Positions 12,390 through 24,344 of a stretch of DNA of 64,000 nucleotides are shown here, one piece after another (positions within the stretch are counted from its first letter, which is position 1; every line of letters starts with the position of its first letter). The DNA is from Oikopleura dioica (Eukaryota; Chordata; Appendicularia; Copelata; Oikopleuridae): the NCBI GenBank assembly GCA_907165135.1, contig OU015566.1:7548157-7612156 (forward strand), given 5' to 3'. Made by a program: the position numbers and the translations under genes. The notes below the pieces were generated by a model that did no database searches, was not told where the DNA came from, and was given only the letters and a program-made list of their open reading frames with translations.

Positions 12390-15300
12390 TCAAGCAGCAG
12401 TTTGAGGAATAATTGAAACTTCTGCTTTTTGAAGATCAGGTGCTTTAGTCGTTTGTTCGATAGGTTCAGGAATTGGCTCAGAGGTGCTACCAGAGCCGTC
12501 GCTCTTCACTGGTGAAATGGCACTCGATTCGGACTTGTTGACGTTTGAGCTTGGATCGCTAGAGCTAGAATATGCCTCGTCGATTTCTTCCTCTTCGCAG
12601 CTCGACTCCGATTTTCCCTCGAGATCTTCTGGGTTCAGTTTTGATCGGTTCTGTTTCTTCCACTTCATTCGTCGATTTTGATACCAGGTCTTGACTTGAA
12701 GCTGGGTCAGACCGAGCTCTGCAGCGAGGCCGACCCGGTCGGAAGTAGAGAGGTACTTTTTCGTGTCGAATTCGCGCTCAAGTCGAAGAAGCTGACCTTC
12801 TGTAAAAACCTGAAAGAAACGGTCAATATCAAGTCTATTCGGTTCTAGAGTTCAGCATGAGAGGGCGTTTTTATTCGCGTATTTTACAAAATAAGATCAC
12901 ACCAACAAATGGCTATTTATTTTTAAATTATGATTATTGCCAATTTAATTAACTAAATCGCAGCTGCTGCGGGAGAAAGGGCACCACTCACTTTAAAAAT
13001 ACTCGTTTGGTTTTATGAGCGCGGGACTGGTAATCGAGAAATTGTCGTCGATTATCTTGTACCATTTTGGTTAACGACTCGATAGATTACGAGCCAGCCT
13101 TGCTACTAAGTACTCGCTCTAATCACCATTACGCGCAAAAATAGCGAACACAAATCCTACCCAATGATTAATTACGCCCGCCGAGATATTTTAGGGCGAT
13201 GAGTTTTCAAGGGACAGTGCATAATTCCCCCTCAAAACGACCAGATGTCCAGAATATTCCACAAAGTCTACTCCCGCGACAATAATGCCCTATCAATTGA
13301 TGTGGCTGTATTTGCCTTTGCAAGATTACTGTAAATCCGTCCGCTTCAATTTCGACTTTCGTGTAAATAACTTTCACGAAATTCGAAGCTTTCATAAAGC
13401 AACTGCATCTTCTGGATAGCGTCTTCCCCGTCGTTCGTGGCGCCCGGCTGGCTCCGCGCGGGGGAAATTCTGGTGGTGCTGCTAATGCCAGAACTGTGAC
13501 ATCTTTTTGTCCAAATCTGTTTGGCTCAATGTCACTAAAGTTTCTAATTGAGCAGATCCGGAATTTTCAGCAATGCGAAAATTTGTACTTAGCTACGATC
13601 AAAAAAGGTCATTCCTGTCAACTTATCGGTAGTAGCAAGTCGCTTTTAAGGTTAGCGGAAGCAACTCCTCAGATTCGAAAATTAGTAATGATTGCTACAG
13701 CAGCTTATCCACTACTTTCCGCTTGAACTTTTCTGTTCTTACTTTCCGGCTCAAGTGGATTTTCCTTGAGGAACTTTAACAATCCTTAATTGTTAAAAAA
13801 GGTAGAGCGTGTTTGATCTATCGATCTTTTAGGCGGATATGCCGCCTAATGTAAAGCTCCTTGAGGGGGTATACAAGTCGCGAAGGAGTATTTACCCACT
13901 TATTGCTTCGAGTTGGGAAATTTTCAATCAAAAAGACTTTTCTCGCCGGAAAGTGCCCAAAATCAGACATGAGTGGCGCCTTTGAGGCAACAGGGGCTCA
14001 TCCAGGCGAGCCACAATGGATTAAGATACTTTTGAGCAAAGTAATCCTAATTAAATTTGGCGCCTTGATTACTTATCAAACTAACTCTTGGCGGAACTAC
14101 AAAATATCGATCTAAATTTACTTCAAATTTGATTTTAATTTTGTTTCATTTTCAGCAAAAAAGATTCGCCCCAAGTATAAACGTTCGCGTAATATCAGAA
14201 CTACATAAAACGTCATCTAATCTGCGGTCAAAGTGCGTGCCTCAATCCGGTTGATGTTAGGGCACGCAGAAAGAGATCAATCGCGCCGAAATGGATTTGG
14301 GAATAATCGTAGAAACAACAGCTCAAACCCGATTAATTCCATTATTTCTCGATTAAGGTGCCCGCCCCGGGGGCTTTCAATATCAAAATCCCACGATTTT
14401 CCAAGCTCTAAGTAAAACCAGCTGGGAATAACTATCCCGTGCGCTTCTCTTCGAAAAGAGGCTATCAAACATTACGTGTACTAAATTTCCAAAGATCAAA
14501 GCCCTGTTGTAAAAGTTCACTAGCACTGCTTTGGATACCCTTACTTTAGTAACTTTTTATATCCTCGTGGTCGGGAGCACTTTCAGTTTTACGGCTGCGA
14601 ATTCAAATCGGCATAAAATTGACATTTGCAGCACCTGTGATTATGGCAAATTTCGAATTATAGCTCGGATTAGCGTGTTTACGTCATTTTCTAGCTATTG
14701 CAATGTTACTAATAGTCTATCAAATAAGCGTTAGTTAAACTTGCGAAAGGCCTATGAAAACGGAAGTAGATTCCCGCTCAAGTACACAAAAAAACAATGA
14801 TGGGCAAAAATTATCTTATTTAGAAAAAACAGGAAAGGACTCATTTATTTTAACTCCTTCTTACCGTTCGGGAGCGGCGACACTTGCGCACACGGTGGTC
14901 CAAATGCATCCGCCACAGTGGGTTAAGACCATACGGGAACATGCCGAACGGGGACAAGCCTAAAAGACAAATATTAAATAAAGAAGAAACATTACAATTT
15001 TGATAGCCTGGGGCTGACAAAGAGGGCACCCGCCGGAAGGAGTTACCCACCGCGACTTGTGTATTCCGGCTGAGCTAATCCTCCCAGAGCTATTAGCATT
15101 CGCCCATCGATCCTGCATAAAAATAAGGGGATGAAAACGATTCCCAGACGAAATTTGGGCATAGAACAAACAAGTTAACCCGTTTGAAATTCAAATATGA
15201 TCATATTTCTTTCCCCTAATAGGAAACAAAAAAGTATTGCCAAAATATAATGTTCTAATTATGTTGCCAATTAAAGCCTGCTTGGGATATTGAACCCGTC

Positions 15301-15576
15301 AAGAAGCTGTCAAATGCACAATAGAATGTTACCTGGATTGAGTGTCGCTGGCGGGACGAGGCCGGGTACTCGCGGAGCCAAGCCTCGATTCATCGAATGC
15401 AACAGGGCAGCGTTGGTGAGCGCGATGTTGTTGCTGAGGGCAGCGGCCTGGGCCTGGGCGATGGTTTGTTGGGCATGGTGCTCGGTGATGGCTAGGAAAG
15501 GAGTGTAACTAGAGAAATAATGGAAAGCGGAAGTACCGTTCAGACGGGCTTGGCTGGAGAGGATGTCTTCTATCAT
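12390..15576 (-). CDS. barx: Barx-class homeobox transcription factor
   Basis: Three exons in phase: 15576-15333, 14959-14865 and 12809-12390. The protein is about 252 residues. Exon 1 begins FMIEDILS, the Barx/Eh1-like N-terminal motif, here at the ATG. The homeodomain is split by the second intron: exon 2 ends KCRRSRT, and exon 3 continues [20 protein letters not shown], then LQLQ-type helix 3 with [11 protein letters not shown]. The helix 3 pattern and KYLST are typical of Barx1/Barx2. The C-terminus is acidic and Ser-rich. It is a nuclear DNA-binding regulator. In vertebrates Barx acts in craniofacial, stomach and muscle development. The first Met directly follows Ser-Phe as in vertebrate Barx internally, so an upstream exon may add N-terminal residues. 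Intron 2 (12810-14864, 2055 bp) is huge for this genome. Confidence 0.87.
12810..14864 (-). other. Very long Barx intron
   Basis: This 2,055-bp intron interrupts the homeodomain codons between Arg-Thr and Val-Phe-Thr. No coding frame or repeat in it is convincing. In a genome where introns are mostly about 45 nt, retention of such an intron in a developmental regulator suggests enhancer content. That is inference only. Confidence 0.55.
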
Positions 15577-16578
15577 GAAACTGCTCGATCTGGAAGGACG
15601 AGCTTTCTTGCTTTCTTTTTCTTGAGCTCGACAACTATTCTAGGGACATGATTTCACTTCGGTTATAGTTTCGTTTGATGTCCGATATTTAAAAACATAA
15701 AATAAAGACACTCAAGTGCCATTAAAGTCCCTATTTTCGCATTTTTATAAGGTCAAAAATGACAGCTTCTATTCAACACAACTGATTATATCGTCTATTT
15801 TGTCGAACTTTGCCTGGGCAGGAAGAAGTGGACGATGCGGATTGAACTTCACTTTCGATGGTAGCCATTCTTGGTCTTCGGGTACTCTTCGTTGATTCCC
15901 GGTGAAAACCTCTTTCTTGATTTTTTGAAGAATCGGGGGTTTGAAGGCAAACAGCTATCTTTTGGGAAAAAAAGAAGATGTGTTTTTAATTATTGGTATA
16001 AGTTTCTGGCGCACAAGGCAATCAGGGAAGACGAAGAGGGAATCGTCCAATGCGCCTCGCCCGAGTCTCAGCAGCGCCGGAGTGTGTTCGCCAGCGAGCG
16101 CCGCGGAGAGACCCCCAAAAACAATGATGGCGAGAAATTGAAAGAACTTGAATTATCGTAGTTTTGAATGTTTATTAGAAGCTTTTCACTCTTTCGATTA
16201 TTATCAGCAGGTTTCCTAAAATTTAAAAGAAAGAAAAAAAGAGTCTAACTTAGCAAAAGCGTTTTGAAGACTGACTGTCACAGTACAGACTGTAACCACT
16301 GTGGTTACAACGTCGAGTCGTGTTGAGGAACTTTAATTATCATTAATTATTGCTTATAAATTATAAGTTATAATCAAAAACTTTTAGTTACAAAATTTGG
16401 CCGATTTCCGGCATATTCGGATAAAGACAGACATTCGAATCGGAATTACAGTTGAGTTATTTCAGGTGCTTAATCAGTTATTTTGAGAAGTACCAATTAA
16501 AACTTACATAATCACTTAGATTGCCAAAGATTTTAATTGAAGCTTAAAATAATCCGGTTCAATTTATATCGTCAGACA
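15577..16578. other. Upstream region of Barx, no supported gene
   Basis: One 96-codon frame at 15871-16161 (+) and a hydrophobic reading on the other strand around 16010-16140 both lack a usable start and any family resemblance. I treat the region as promoter-proximal non-coding DNA. Confidence 0.35.
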
Positions 16579-16586
16579 CTCGCAGT

Positions 16587-16899
16587 CAGGGTTCGGTAAT
16601 TTGAGCTCAAGCTAAAACTCATTTTGGCTAGACGCTCAAATTTCCTCAAATTGAGAACTCAAAGTGACTTGAGAAATCATTTTGAGAAGATTTGAGATTT
16701 TGAGTTTTTGGGAGATTTGAGAGTTTTGAGTTTTCAAAACTCAAATTAAGCGAGCGCTTCCTTGATTGGCTCATGGATCGCCAGAATTGATTTCTCACGT
16801 GAGCTCTCATCTCTGAGTTCTCAAAACTCAAATTAAAAAACGTGAGTCTCAAGCTTTGTTTCCTTGAGTTTTAGCGTGAGCTCAAATTACCGAACCCTG
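16587..16899. mobile_element. hAT-type MITE, 313 bp
   Basis: Terminal inverted repeats of about 35 bp begin CAGGGTTCGGTAATTTGAGC and end in the reverse complement. The element is flanked by a perfect 8-bp direct repeat CTCGCAGT (16579-16586 and 16900-16907). An 8-bp target duplication with CAGGG-type ends is the mark of the hAT superfamily. The interior is built from many degenerate TTTGAG/CTCAAA units and has no coding frame. Confidence 0.9.
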
Positions 16900-16907
16900 C
16901 TCGCAGT

Positions 16908-19900
16908 TAGAATTCTTCTATTTTATTTGGATCTCAAGATGAATATAGGAATGTTCTTTGAATGAGCGAGTTCTTTCTGAAAGAATTTACGATTGCTGAA
17001 AACAATTTTCCTAAATGTTAAAATGATAATGCCGTCATGCGATGTCATTTGATGATCTCCGGGCACCTGAAAGTTGTTAATAATTGTCGCTAATACGAGA
17101 TTTACGCGCCAGGGTTGTACCATTTGCACATCTGACTCGCCACTGCTCAGTATTAGAAAATCGTCAAGAATTGCCGAGCTCAGCTATTTCCGCTTTAATA
17201 GCTAAAATGAAAGCTTAGTTAATTGAATAAATATAAAATTTAATGAACTCCTTTCCTGTCCAACTTATTAATAAAAACATTAACTGATGTATTGGCAATT
17301 TAATATCGTAAATGAAAGGTAACAAAATAATGGTATTATTAATAATAACGATTTAGTATTCATGGGATCTCAGGCCCTTCATTTCAGGATTTTATTTTAA
17401 TAACATTTCAAATAAAGCTCCTGGAGAGTAATTCCTGAGAACCGGTTCGCGTGTTCCCAAACGATTCCGTCCTTAGAACAGTGTAATTCCAGCGATATAA
17501 AGCTTTAGGGGGCTTATGCTCGAGTTTGGGTTCGGATCATAACTGTCAGCGCGCGGCGCCTTGGGCACACGCGCGTTCGGGATCTTCATCTTCAAAAAGT
17601 GTTTTTGTTTGTCGTGAACTTGGCGCAAGTTCCACCGCTGAATCCGGCCATAAATCATTCAAGAAACTGTTAGTTTGTTATCCAAAACTTATTTGCATTA
17701 TTTGAAGATACACTCTTAGAAATGCGCGCGTTTCTCCAAGATTGTCTAAGCTCGATAGAAGCGATTCAATCAGTCAAAAAGTTCTATCAGAAGCGTGACA
17801 GAAGTAAGCCAAGGTACTCCCCTTATTCGATAGCTACTGTCATTTGATGGGTATCATTTCCTCGAGCATTTTTGCAGGTCCTACCTTTTGCGTACTTTTC
17901 GCCTCGTAAATCGCGCGACATTAATGGCCCCAGGGCTGTGACTCTCTGAGCGGCACCAGCACAACTCAAATTAGGCTCAAAGCGGCACACGCTAATCCGT
18001 TCAGCAGTAAATTTTCAACGTGAAAATGGGCCTAGAGCAATAATGGCCGGAATTTATTGCAGGAAGCGTCAAATACCCTTTCTGTCAATCAAATTGCTCG
18101 GGCTGAGCATCAGATCATGCTATTTTTGTGAAGTATTGTCGAGCTTTTTCCACGAGGGCAGCTCGGGTTGTTCATCAATGGGATAAGGGTTACTTGATGA
18201 TTGCGAGGTTAAAATATGCTAAATAATGACAACATCACAACGTCACGCACCTTTTCCCTTTCGTACTTTTCTAAGTGCTTAATTATCGCATCCGTACTGA
18301 TGTAGTGTGATGCTATCCGCAGTTTTCCTCGCTTGGCAGCACAATCGAACATACAATCATAAAATATGACGACATGATTTTATAAACAATATCAAAGAAG
18401 AATGTAATGTATCAAAACTGCCTCTGACATTTTGAATAACTCATGAGCGCGTTAATTGCTGGAAATGAGAGTGCACACAAAGATCAATGGTCTGTAATGC
18501 TCTCTAACGAGGCTAACTCACACCCAGCTGAGTTTGAGCGTTGCCCCTCAAGCAATTTGCCCGTTGCGGGCACACATGGAACTTGTTGCAAAATGTTCCT
18601 CCTGGTCCTCGTAAACCTGCTTCAAAATAAAGGTCAGCCTGGAGAACACGCCTGGAGCGTTGTTTGGCCGCTCTCTTTGATCCAAGCAAAAAGCCGGAAG
18701 CGGAAAAGTGATTTGATCAAGCCGAAATTTTATAAAGTGTATCCAAATGCACATGGGAAATCGTAACTTATGCCACATCCAAAAAAGTAGAACAAGCAAG
18801 CACGGTAAATATTCACATTCCACCAAAGAAAAGTTGAAATTCATATTTCAGGAGTAAAGAATCGTAATTTCTTTCCTTTTAATTTTGACTCAGGGACCCT
18901 GAGTCAGGTTCCTGATCCGTGCTTTCGCGGCCCTGATTTGTCTTATCGGTCTGTTTCAGAGCACAGATGCAACCCCCTCTCATGATCATTTCCTGGCCAC
19001 GAAAACATGTGTCTCCCATTAGAGCAATTCAAATAGTAAATGTGATCATAATATCGATATTAAAAATGTTGACCTTTTCGAGGACGAAGATTTTTGGGAA
19101 GGAAGTGGAGGAGATGCGATTATTGCCTGAGAAGTCCGTCGATGGCGCCAGTTTGACAAGACGACGGCGATGGAAGACGAAAACGGTACGTTGATAGTAG
19201 TCAAATTGCATCCTCGCTGTTTCCGAAGCGATCAGGAGATACAGTCAGGCGCTAGTTTCCTCGCTCGAGGAAAAAAAAAGAAATCGCTGGAAAAAAGTCG
19301 CTTTTTGATTTTATGCCCGCAGATGAGCGCTAAAGTAGGTTTTATCTTGTTCAGCTGTAGGAATTATTAATTTTTATGGACCCGATGGTCCCGTCCATAA
19401 ATCGAATGTACTTAAATCGAGAACGATTATTTCAAAATCGAGCTTACAACAGCTCAAACCTAAAACATGAAACGTTTTACCTTCATGTTGACTTTTCAGC
19501 ACATCCGGGTGCTGCCAGCGGCCATCAGTTAATCTTATATTCTATCTTCTAATAGCCGCCCATTTACACAATTAACTTTTCCCAGCATCGCCTCAATTTA
19601 CGCCCAAGCTTCCGCTTGTGGCTCCATCGGAAACGTCGGGTAATATCTCATAACTTTGTTCGAACCGTAATTATTATAACTTGTCCGCAGTTTCGAAGCG
19701 TTAACTGCTCTTTATCGTCATTTGTTAGTGATTATTCAAAGCACACAATTGTAAATTTACAAAGATAAATCGATCACCAAGTCAACTAAGGAGCAATAAC
19801 AGTGTATAAATTCAAAAAAGGACGCCGCAGCCGAGTCCCAAAGTGGAACAAGTCTCAAAGATAAAATGAATATTCACTCAAGCGCGATTGTGAGAAAATT

Positions 19901-21423
19901 AATCAAAAACAGAAAAATTGCAAGCTGGAAGTAATGAATGGCAAAAAGGCGAAAAGTGAAGGCCCGCAATTTTGTGTGCCCAAATGACCAAATGACAAAT
20001 GGCGGATGCGTTATCAAGCGCCATTGAGGTCAGCTATCAAATGCTGCGGCGCAGGTACTTCCGAGTAAGAAGACACAAATGCGACCGCTAAGGCAGAAGG
20101 CATTTGTCAAGAATATCACCAGATTTCTTGCCAAGGAATTTTATAACGGCTAGATCCATTAAAACTTGCTCGTTACAAACAGGGCTCATCCAGCGAATCA
20201 ATCAAAATGTGATTTTGGCAGGGCAGATGATCGCCGCCTCATTCCAAAAAATCTCCATCATTTTCGATCATTTCGCGCCAAAATCATTGTTGGATAAAAA
20301 AAAGGTGCCGAGGAAATGGCACCTTACCGGATCGCTGCGAATCCATCAAGAGGCCCGTTTCCGGATTTATCGAAAAATTAAAAAAAAATACCAAAAAATC
20401 AATCAACTCGATATGGCTTTGATTTCAACAAGAAGCTTACATCTTTAAGTCGTAAAAGATTGACTGTATGTGATTTACAGTATGCAAATTACAGTTTTAG
20501 GCAAACTTGTGGCGAAGGGTGTAGCGTGGTTATCAGAACTACACATGATAAAAATCTGCTTTAAAAATCATTAAAGACAATTAAGACCAAGCTGTGTGGC
20601 ATGGAAAGTAGACGGAAGGAAGAGTGTATATCAGGGCTTCAGAGTTATAGCTTCCGCTGGTACGAGAGCGAGGTCTAAAAAGTACTTCATTAGGATGCTG
20701 GGCGAATGATAAAATTGGACATTTACAGCGCCCTAGAGATTAGTAGGTTACCGTAAACAAGGGTTAAAGGATTTCCGATGAGCGATCAACGCTTCGAGGG
20801 AGAGAACGACAAGTGAAATTACCATCATTTCTTTTGGTTCGGAATTCTGCTCTTCTGGATGACGCTGGTAGATTCCCAGCTGTGTCATTGAAATGTTATA
20901 ATGTCACAGATGTTCAGATAAAGTGTCCTTATGACTGCGAAAGGACGATTTTAGCGTTCGTTAACCTTCATGAAATTTACCTTTTCAGATAAACGCAGTG
21001 CTGGGCCGGCGCTTTCGTGGAATCTTTCAATTACAGTAACCGGATGACAGTAATGAAAATTCATCTTGTTTGTGGCTGAGAAAATCGAGTTAAAAGGGCA
21101 TTAGATGAAACAGCTGAAAGTTAAGGCGCTTGACGATGTAGACTCGTTTCATCCCTTGGTTATTCAAATTTAGGATCAGATCAGATCGGCGAGCATAAAT
21201 TCTTCTATGATAGATGTTCTATAGAGAAGATCTGACGAATTAAATTATCCTGTTCGTAGCACTTTCACACACTCAAGCGTGACTATATTAAAAGCGTAAG
21301 CGCAATTTATCGCCTAAGCGATAGGTTAAAATGTAACGAGATGGAATACTCTATATATCTGCTGAATAAAAATACTTTATCCATCCTGTGTTTAAAAAGG
21401 GACTTGATTAATTGTCGAAGAGA
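16908..21423. other. Long gene-free region between Barx and the palindrome
   Basis: About 4.5 kb with only short, overlapping frames on both strands and no recognisable product. The longest is 114 codons at 20104-20448 (+), a lysine-rich frame of no known family. Large gaps of this kind in compact genomes usually hold developmental regulatory DNA; nothing in the sequence proves it. Confidence 0.4.
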
Positions 21424-21623
21424 GGGCTTATCATTCGGGCCTATGATTCGAGCCATCCAATATCTCTAAAATCTGAGCTAATGATTAGGGTTAGGGACTG
21501 GGAACTCTTAAGGGGGGTCCGGGGGGCGAAGCCCCCCTGGTTTAGGCCTTAGGTGGGGGGTACCGGGGGGCGTAGCCCCCTGGGTTAGGTTTAGGCTTAG
21601 GGGCAGCCCGAATGATAACCCCC
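21424..21623. mobile_element. Small GC-hairpin MITE
   Basis: Inverted termini: GGGCTTATCATTCGGGC at 21424-21440 and its near reverse complement GCCCGAATGATAACCCC at 21606-21622. Inside are two copies of a perfect hairpin core made of GGGGGGCG and CCCCCC halves (around 21512-21535 and 21565-21582), each next to a GGTTTAGG-type unit. There is no clear target duplication and no coding capacity. Confidence 0.6.
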
Positions 21624-23031
21624 TACTACCTTAATTCTGATGATTGTGTTGAAGTGTCGGCTTAGCTTCGTCAGAGTAATGATTACGACATGATTTTGAA
21701 AGTATGAATATTCTTTTTACGAATCCCATATATCCACTCGTGAAAAGAAGACGATGCTTTTGCTATAATCGCTTGTAAATATTTGACTTTTTTGTTGCAT
21801 TTATCGAGTGCTATGATTGAAAGCTGACAGTATCATTTACGATTAGTGATTCTTTCGTCTTCAGCAGTACGCGTGGAATTTGTCTAATTTTCATAAAAAA
21901 AGAATGCCGGTCGCGATGAATTTCTTTATTAATTTTGATTAGGCACGATCATTTTTTGGCCCTTGACAGGTGATAGTGTGACAGTCGGATTTCCCATCGG
22001 AAGTACGTAGGTTATTGAGTGCCTAAATCATAACTGCGATCATAACTGCGATAATCGCAAAGTTAACCGATGATCGATGGCCGGGAATCGGACTTGCGCT
22101 TTCAATAAGGATAAGAAGCTGATTCGGGACCACCAGCAAGATTCCCCGAGAAAGATTTTGAAATCAACGATGACTTCCTTTCACTACCGCATCAATCTCG
22201 CCAGAAAATGACCCGCTTTTTTTGCTTTTGATATTTTTATTCGTTTCGGGGCATATTTTTGTAATATTCACAGTTGACTAGTAATATTAGTAGTAATGGC
22301 CATCCCCCTCTCGGGAAGAGTTTTTATTATTCTAGTTGAGTGGTTAATTATTACCTCCATCTCCAAGTTCTACACCACTAATTGGCACCAACGTCAAGCT
22401 CAACACCAGTTATTTACAGCCATCTGGCATGGTTGAATAAACAAGAGCCCGTTATCATATAAAATGATTCTCATGATGTCATAAACGTATATTACAGATG
22501 ATAAAATTTTTTTCAGGATCTTAAAAATCTTTCCAGCATTTTTGAGACGTCAACAAGCCAGTGCATTGTCAATAAATTTAAAATAAATGGAGAAGATGAT
22601 TAGGGTAATCATTGATTTCGACATTTTTTCGCGGAGATTCTATTTGCCAATCGAGTAGAAATATATTCGAAACCAAACTCATAAACGTCATTTTCTGTTG
22701 GTCACAGGCTATATATTTGGATAAAATTAGCTGATAAAGACTTTCATCATGATTAAATATGAGAGACGATATGAAGCAGTCCGGTTCTCTCGTAGAGTTA
22801 TCCTGTAAATATATTTTGAAGCTCTCTCATACCCTCAGGAATTTAGAATTCCCCATGAAAGTCATGCTTTACAAGGTCTTTCTATCATGCTAATAACCTC
22901 AGGCAAAAGATCAACCGAGGTTGAAAGAAGTAGAAAACTATATTTCCTTGCCAAAGATATACCTCTGCTTCCCGATTGAAGGCACCTCAATTCAAGGCAA
23001 AAATTTCGGAAATCCTGCATCCTGCCAATTA

Positions 23032-23592
23032 TTATTTAAGGCACATTTTCTCGCGATAAATTTTATTGGCACAAAATTTCAAGTTCATTTTTTGTAAAGA
23101 ATGATTTGATAGAAACTTGCGTAGATCTTTTCTCTTTTTCGCCTTGAGTGTGAGTGTTGGCCTGTTTTCATCTAAAAGATTTTTAAATAAACCAATTCTC
23201 GTTATGACTGACCTCATCTTGATGAAAACTTTCGCTTTCTCTCGTATGGCGATCTGCGCATAAACATATTTGAATTTTAAAGCGGAGTCGACGATTTTAA
23301 AACTGAAGAACGTATTTTCCAAATCACATGCCACTAGTTTGAAATAATACGGATCCGTAGTGATGGATCTGAATGCTGATCCACTGAATGGAAGCATCAT
23401 AACTGTTTCTACGTTGCTTCCTTCCGTTAAGCAAATTCCATTGTAATTAATCTTGAGTATGTGTGGTGATTTAAGAATATTTTCTGTGATGCCTCCAATT
23501 TGATAGATTCCAACTTCATAAATCGAGTCTCTCTTCAAAGTGATGTTAGGCAATTTAAGCTCTGAGCTCTTTGACAAAAGGTTGACGATCAT
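23032..23592 (-). CDS. Unrecognised 186-residue protein, left palindrome arm copy
   Basis: An intact single-exon frame begins about 185 bp left of the palindrome centre and reads outward. The first 120 residues look beta-rich, with evenly spaced hydrophobic strands and an NITLKRDSIYEVGIYQIGG segment. The last 60 are strongly basic (KAKKRKDLRKF). There is no signal peptide or membrane helix. A TATAAATA box lies on this strand at 23620-23627, so the 5' leader would be very short. The fold pattern recalls small beta proteins carried by large DNA transposons and Polinton-like elements, but I cannot place it. It is the full-length version of the right-arm copy. Confidence 0.6.
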   Translation of the reverse strand: MIVNLLSKSSELKLPNITLKRDSIYEVGIYQIGGITENILKSPHILKINYNGICLTEGSNVETVMMLPFSGSAFRSITTDPYYFKLVACDLENTFFSFKIVDSALKFKYVYAQIAIREKAKVFIKMRSVITRIGLFKNLLDENRPTLTLKAKKRKDLRKFLSNHSLQKMNLKFCANKIYREKMCLK

Positions 23593-23916
23593 TTTGAATA
23601 AAAATAAAAGTTCAGTTTCTATTTATAGCCAAAGTTTATAGCCTGGGGGCTAAAATGTTAAAACCCTTTTTCCACTACGACTTGCAGTTTCCTGTTGAGT
23701 TTCTTAACCATGGACTTATCATTCGCTCAGTCATCCGCCGAAGTAAAAAAACAAAAGAAACATCAGAGACTGTGCACAATCATACCAACAGTCGAATGAC
23801 AACGATGCGGCGGATGACTGAGCGAATGATAAGTCCGTGGTTAAGAAACTCAACAGGAAACTGCAAGTTTAAACATTAGGTTTTAACATTTTAGCCCCCA
23901 GGCTATAAACTTTGGC

Positions 23917-23924
23917 TATAAATA
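23917..23924 (+). promoter_or_regulatory. TATA box of the right-arm gene (mirrored at 23620-23627)
   Basis: TATAAATA, 28 nt before the ATG at 23952, is duplicated in mirror image in the left arm. Together with the 67-bp spacer, the central 350 bp form a symmetric divergent promoter. Confidence 0.5.
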
Positions 23925-23951
23925 GAAACTGAACTTTTATTTTTATTCAAA

Positions 23952-24344
23952 ATGATCGTCAACCTTTTGTCAAAGAGCTCAGAGCTTAAATTGCCTAACA
24001 TCACTTTGAAGAGAGACTCGATTTATGAAGTTGGAATCTATCAAATTGGAGGCATCACAGAAAATATTCTTAAATCACCACACATACTCAAGATTAATTA
24101 CAATGGAATTTGCTTAACGGAAGGAAGCAACGTAGAAACAGTTATGATGCTTCCATTCAGTGGATCAGCATTCAGATCCATCACTACGGATCCGTATTAT
24201 TTCAAACTAGTGGCATGTGATTTGGAAAATACGTTCTTCAGTTTTAAAATCGTCGACTCCGCTTTAAAATTCAAATATGTTTATGCGCAGATCGCCATAC
24301 GAGAGATAGAACAATCAAAAAAGCGAAAGTTTTCATCAAGATGA
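23952..24344 (+). pseudogene. Right palindrome arm copy, frameshifted
   Basis: The first roughly 118 codons match the left-arm gene. A 16-bp insertion at about 24306-24321 then shifts the frame and ends translation after 130 codons. Beyond it, the remaining codons of the left-arm gene are present but out of frame up to about 24520. A mirrored TATAAATA is at 23917-23924, 28 nt before the ATG. This copy either makes a truncated protein without the basic tail or is dead. Confidence 0.65.

Noticed and set aside
15871-16161. 96-codon frame upstream of Barx
   Set aside because: No family, no splice support and a nearly equal alternative frame; probably chance.
22070-22110. Possible tRNA-like fragment (GGGAATCGGACTTG)
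   Set aside because: No matching acceptor stem or anticodon arm could be found.
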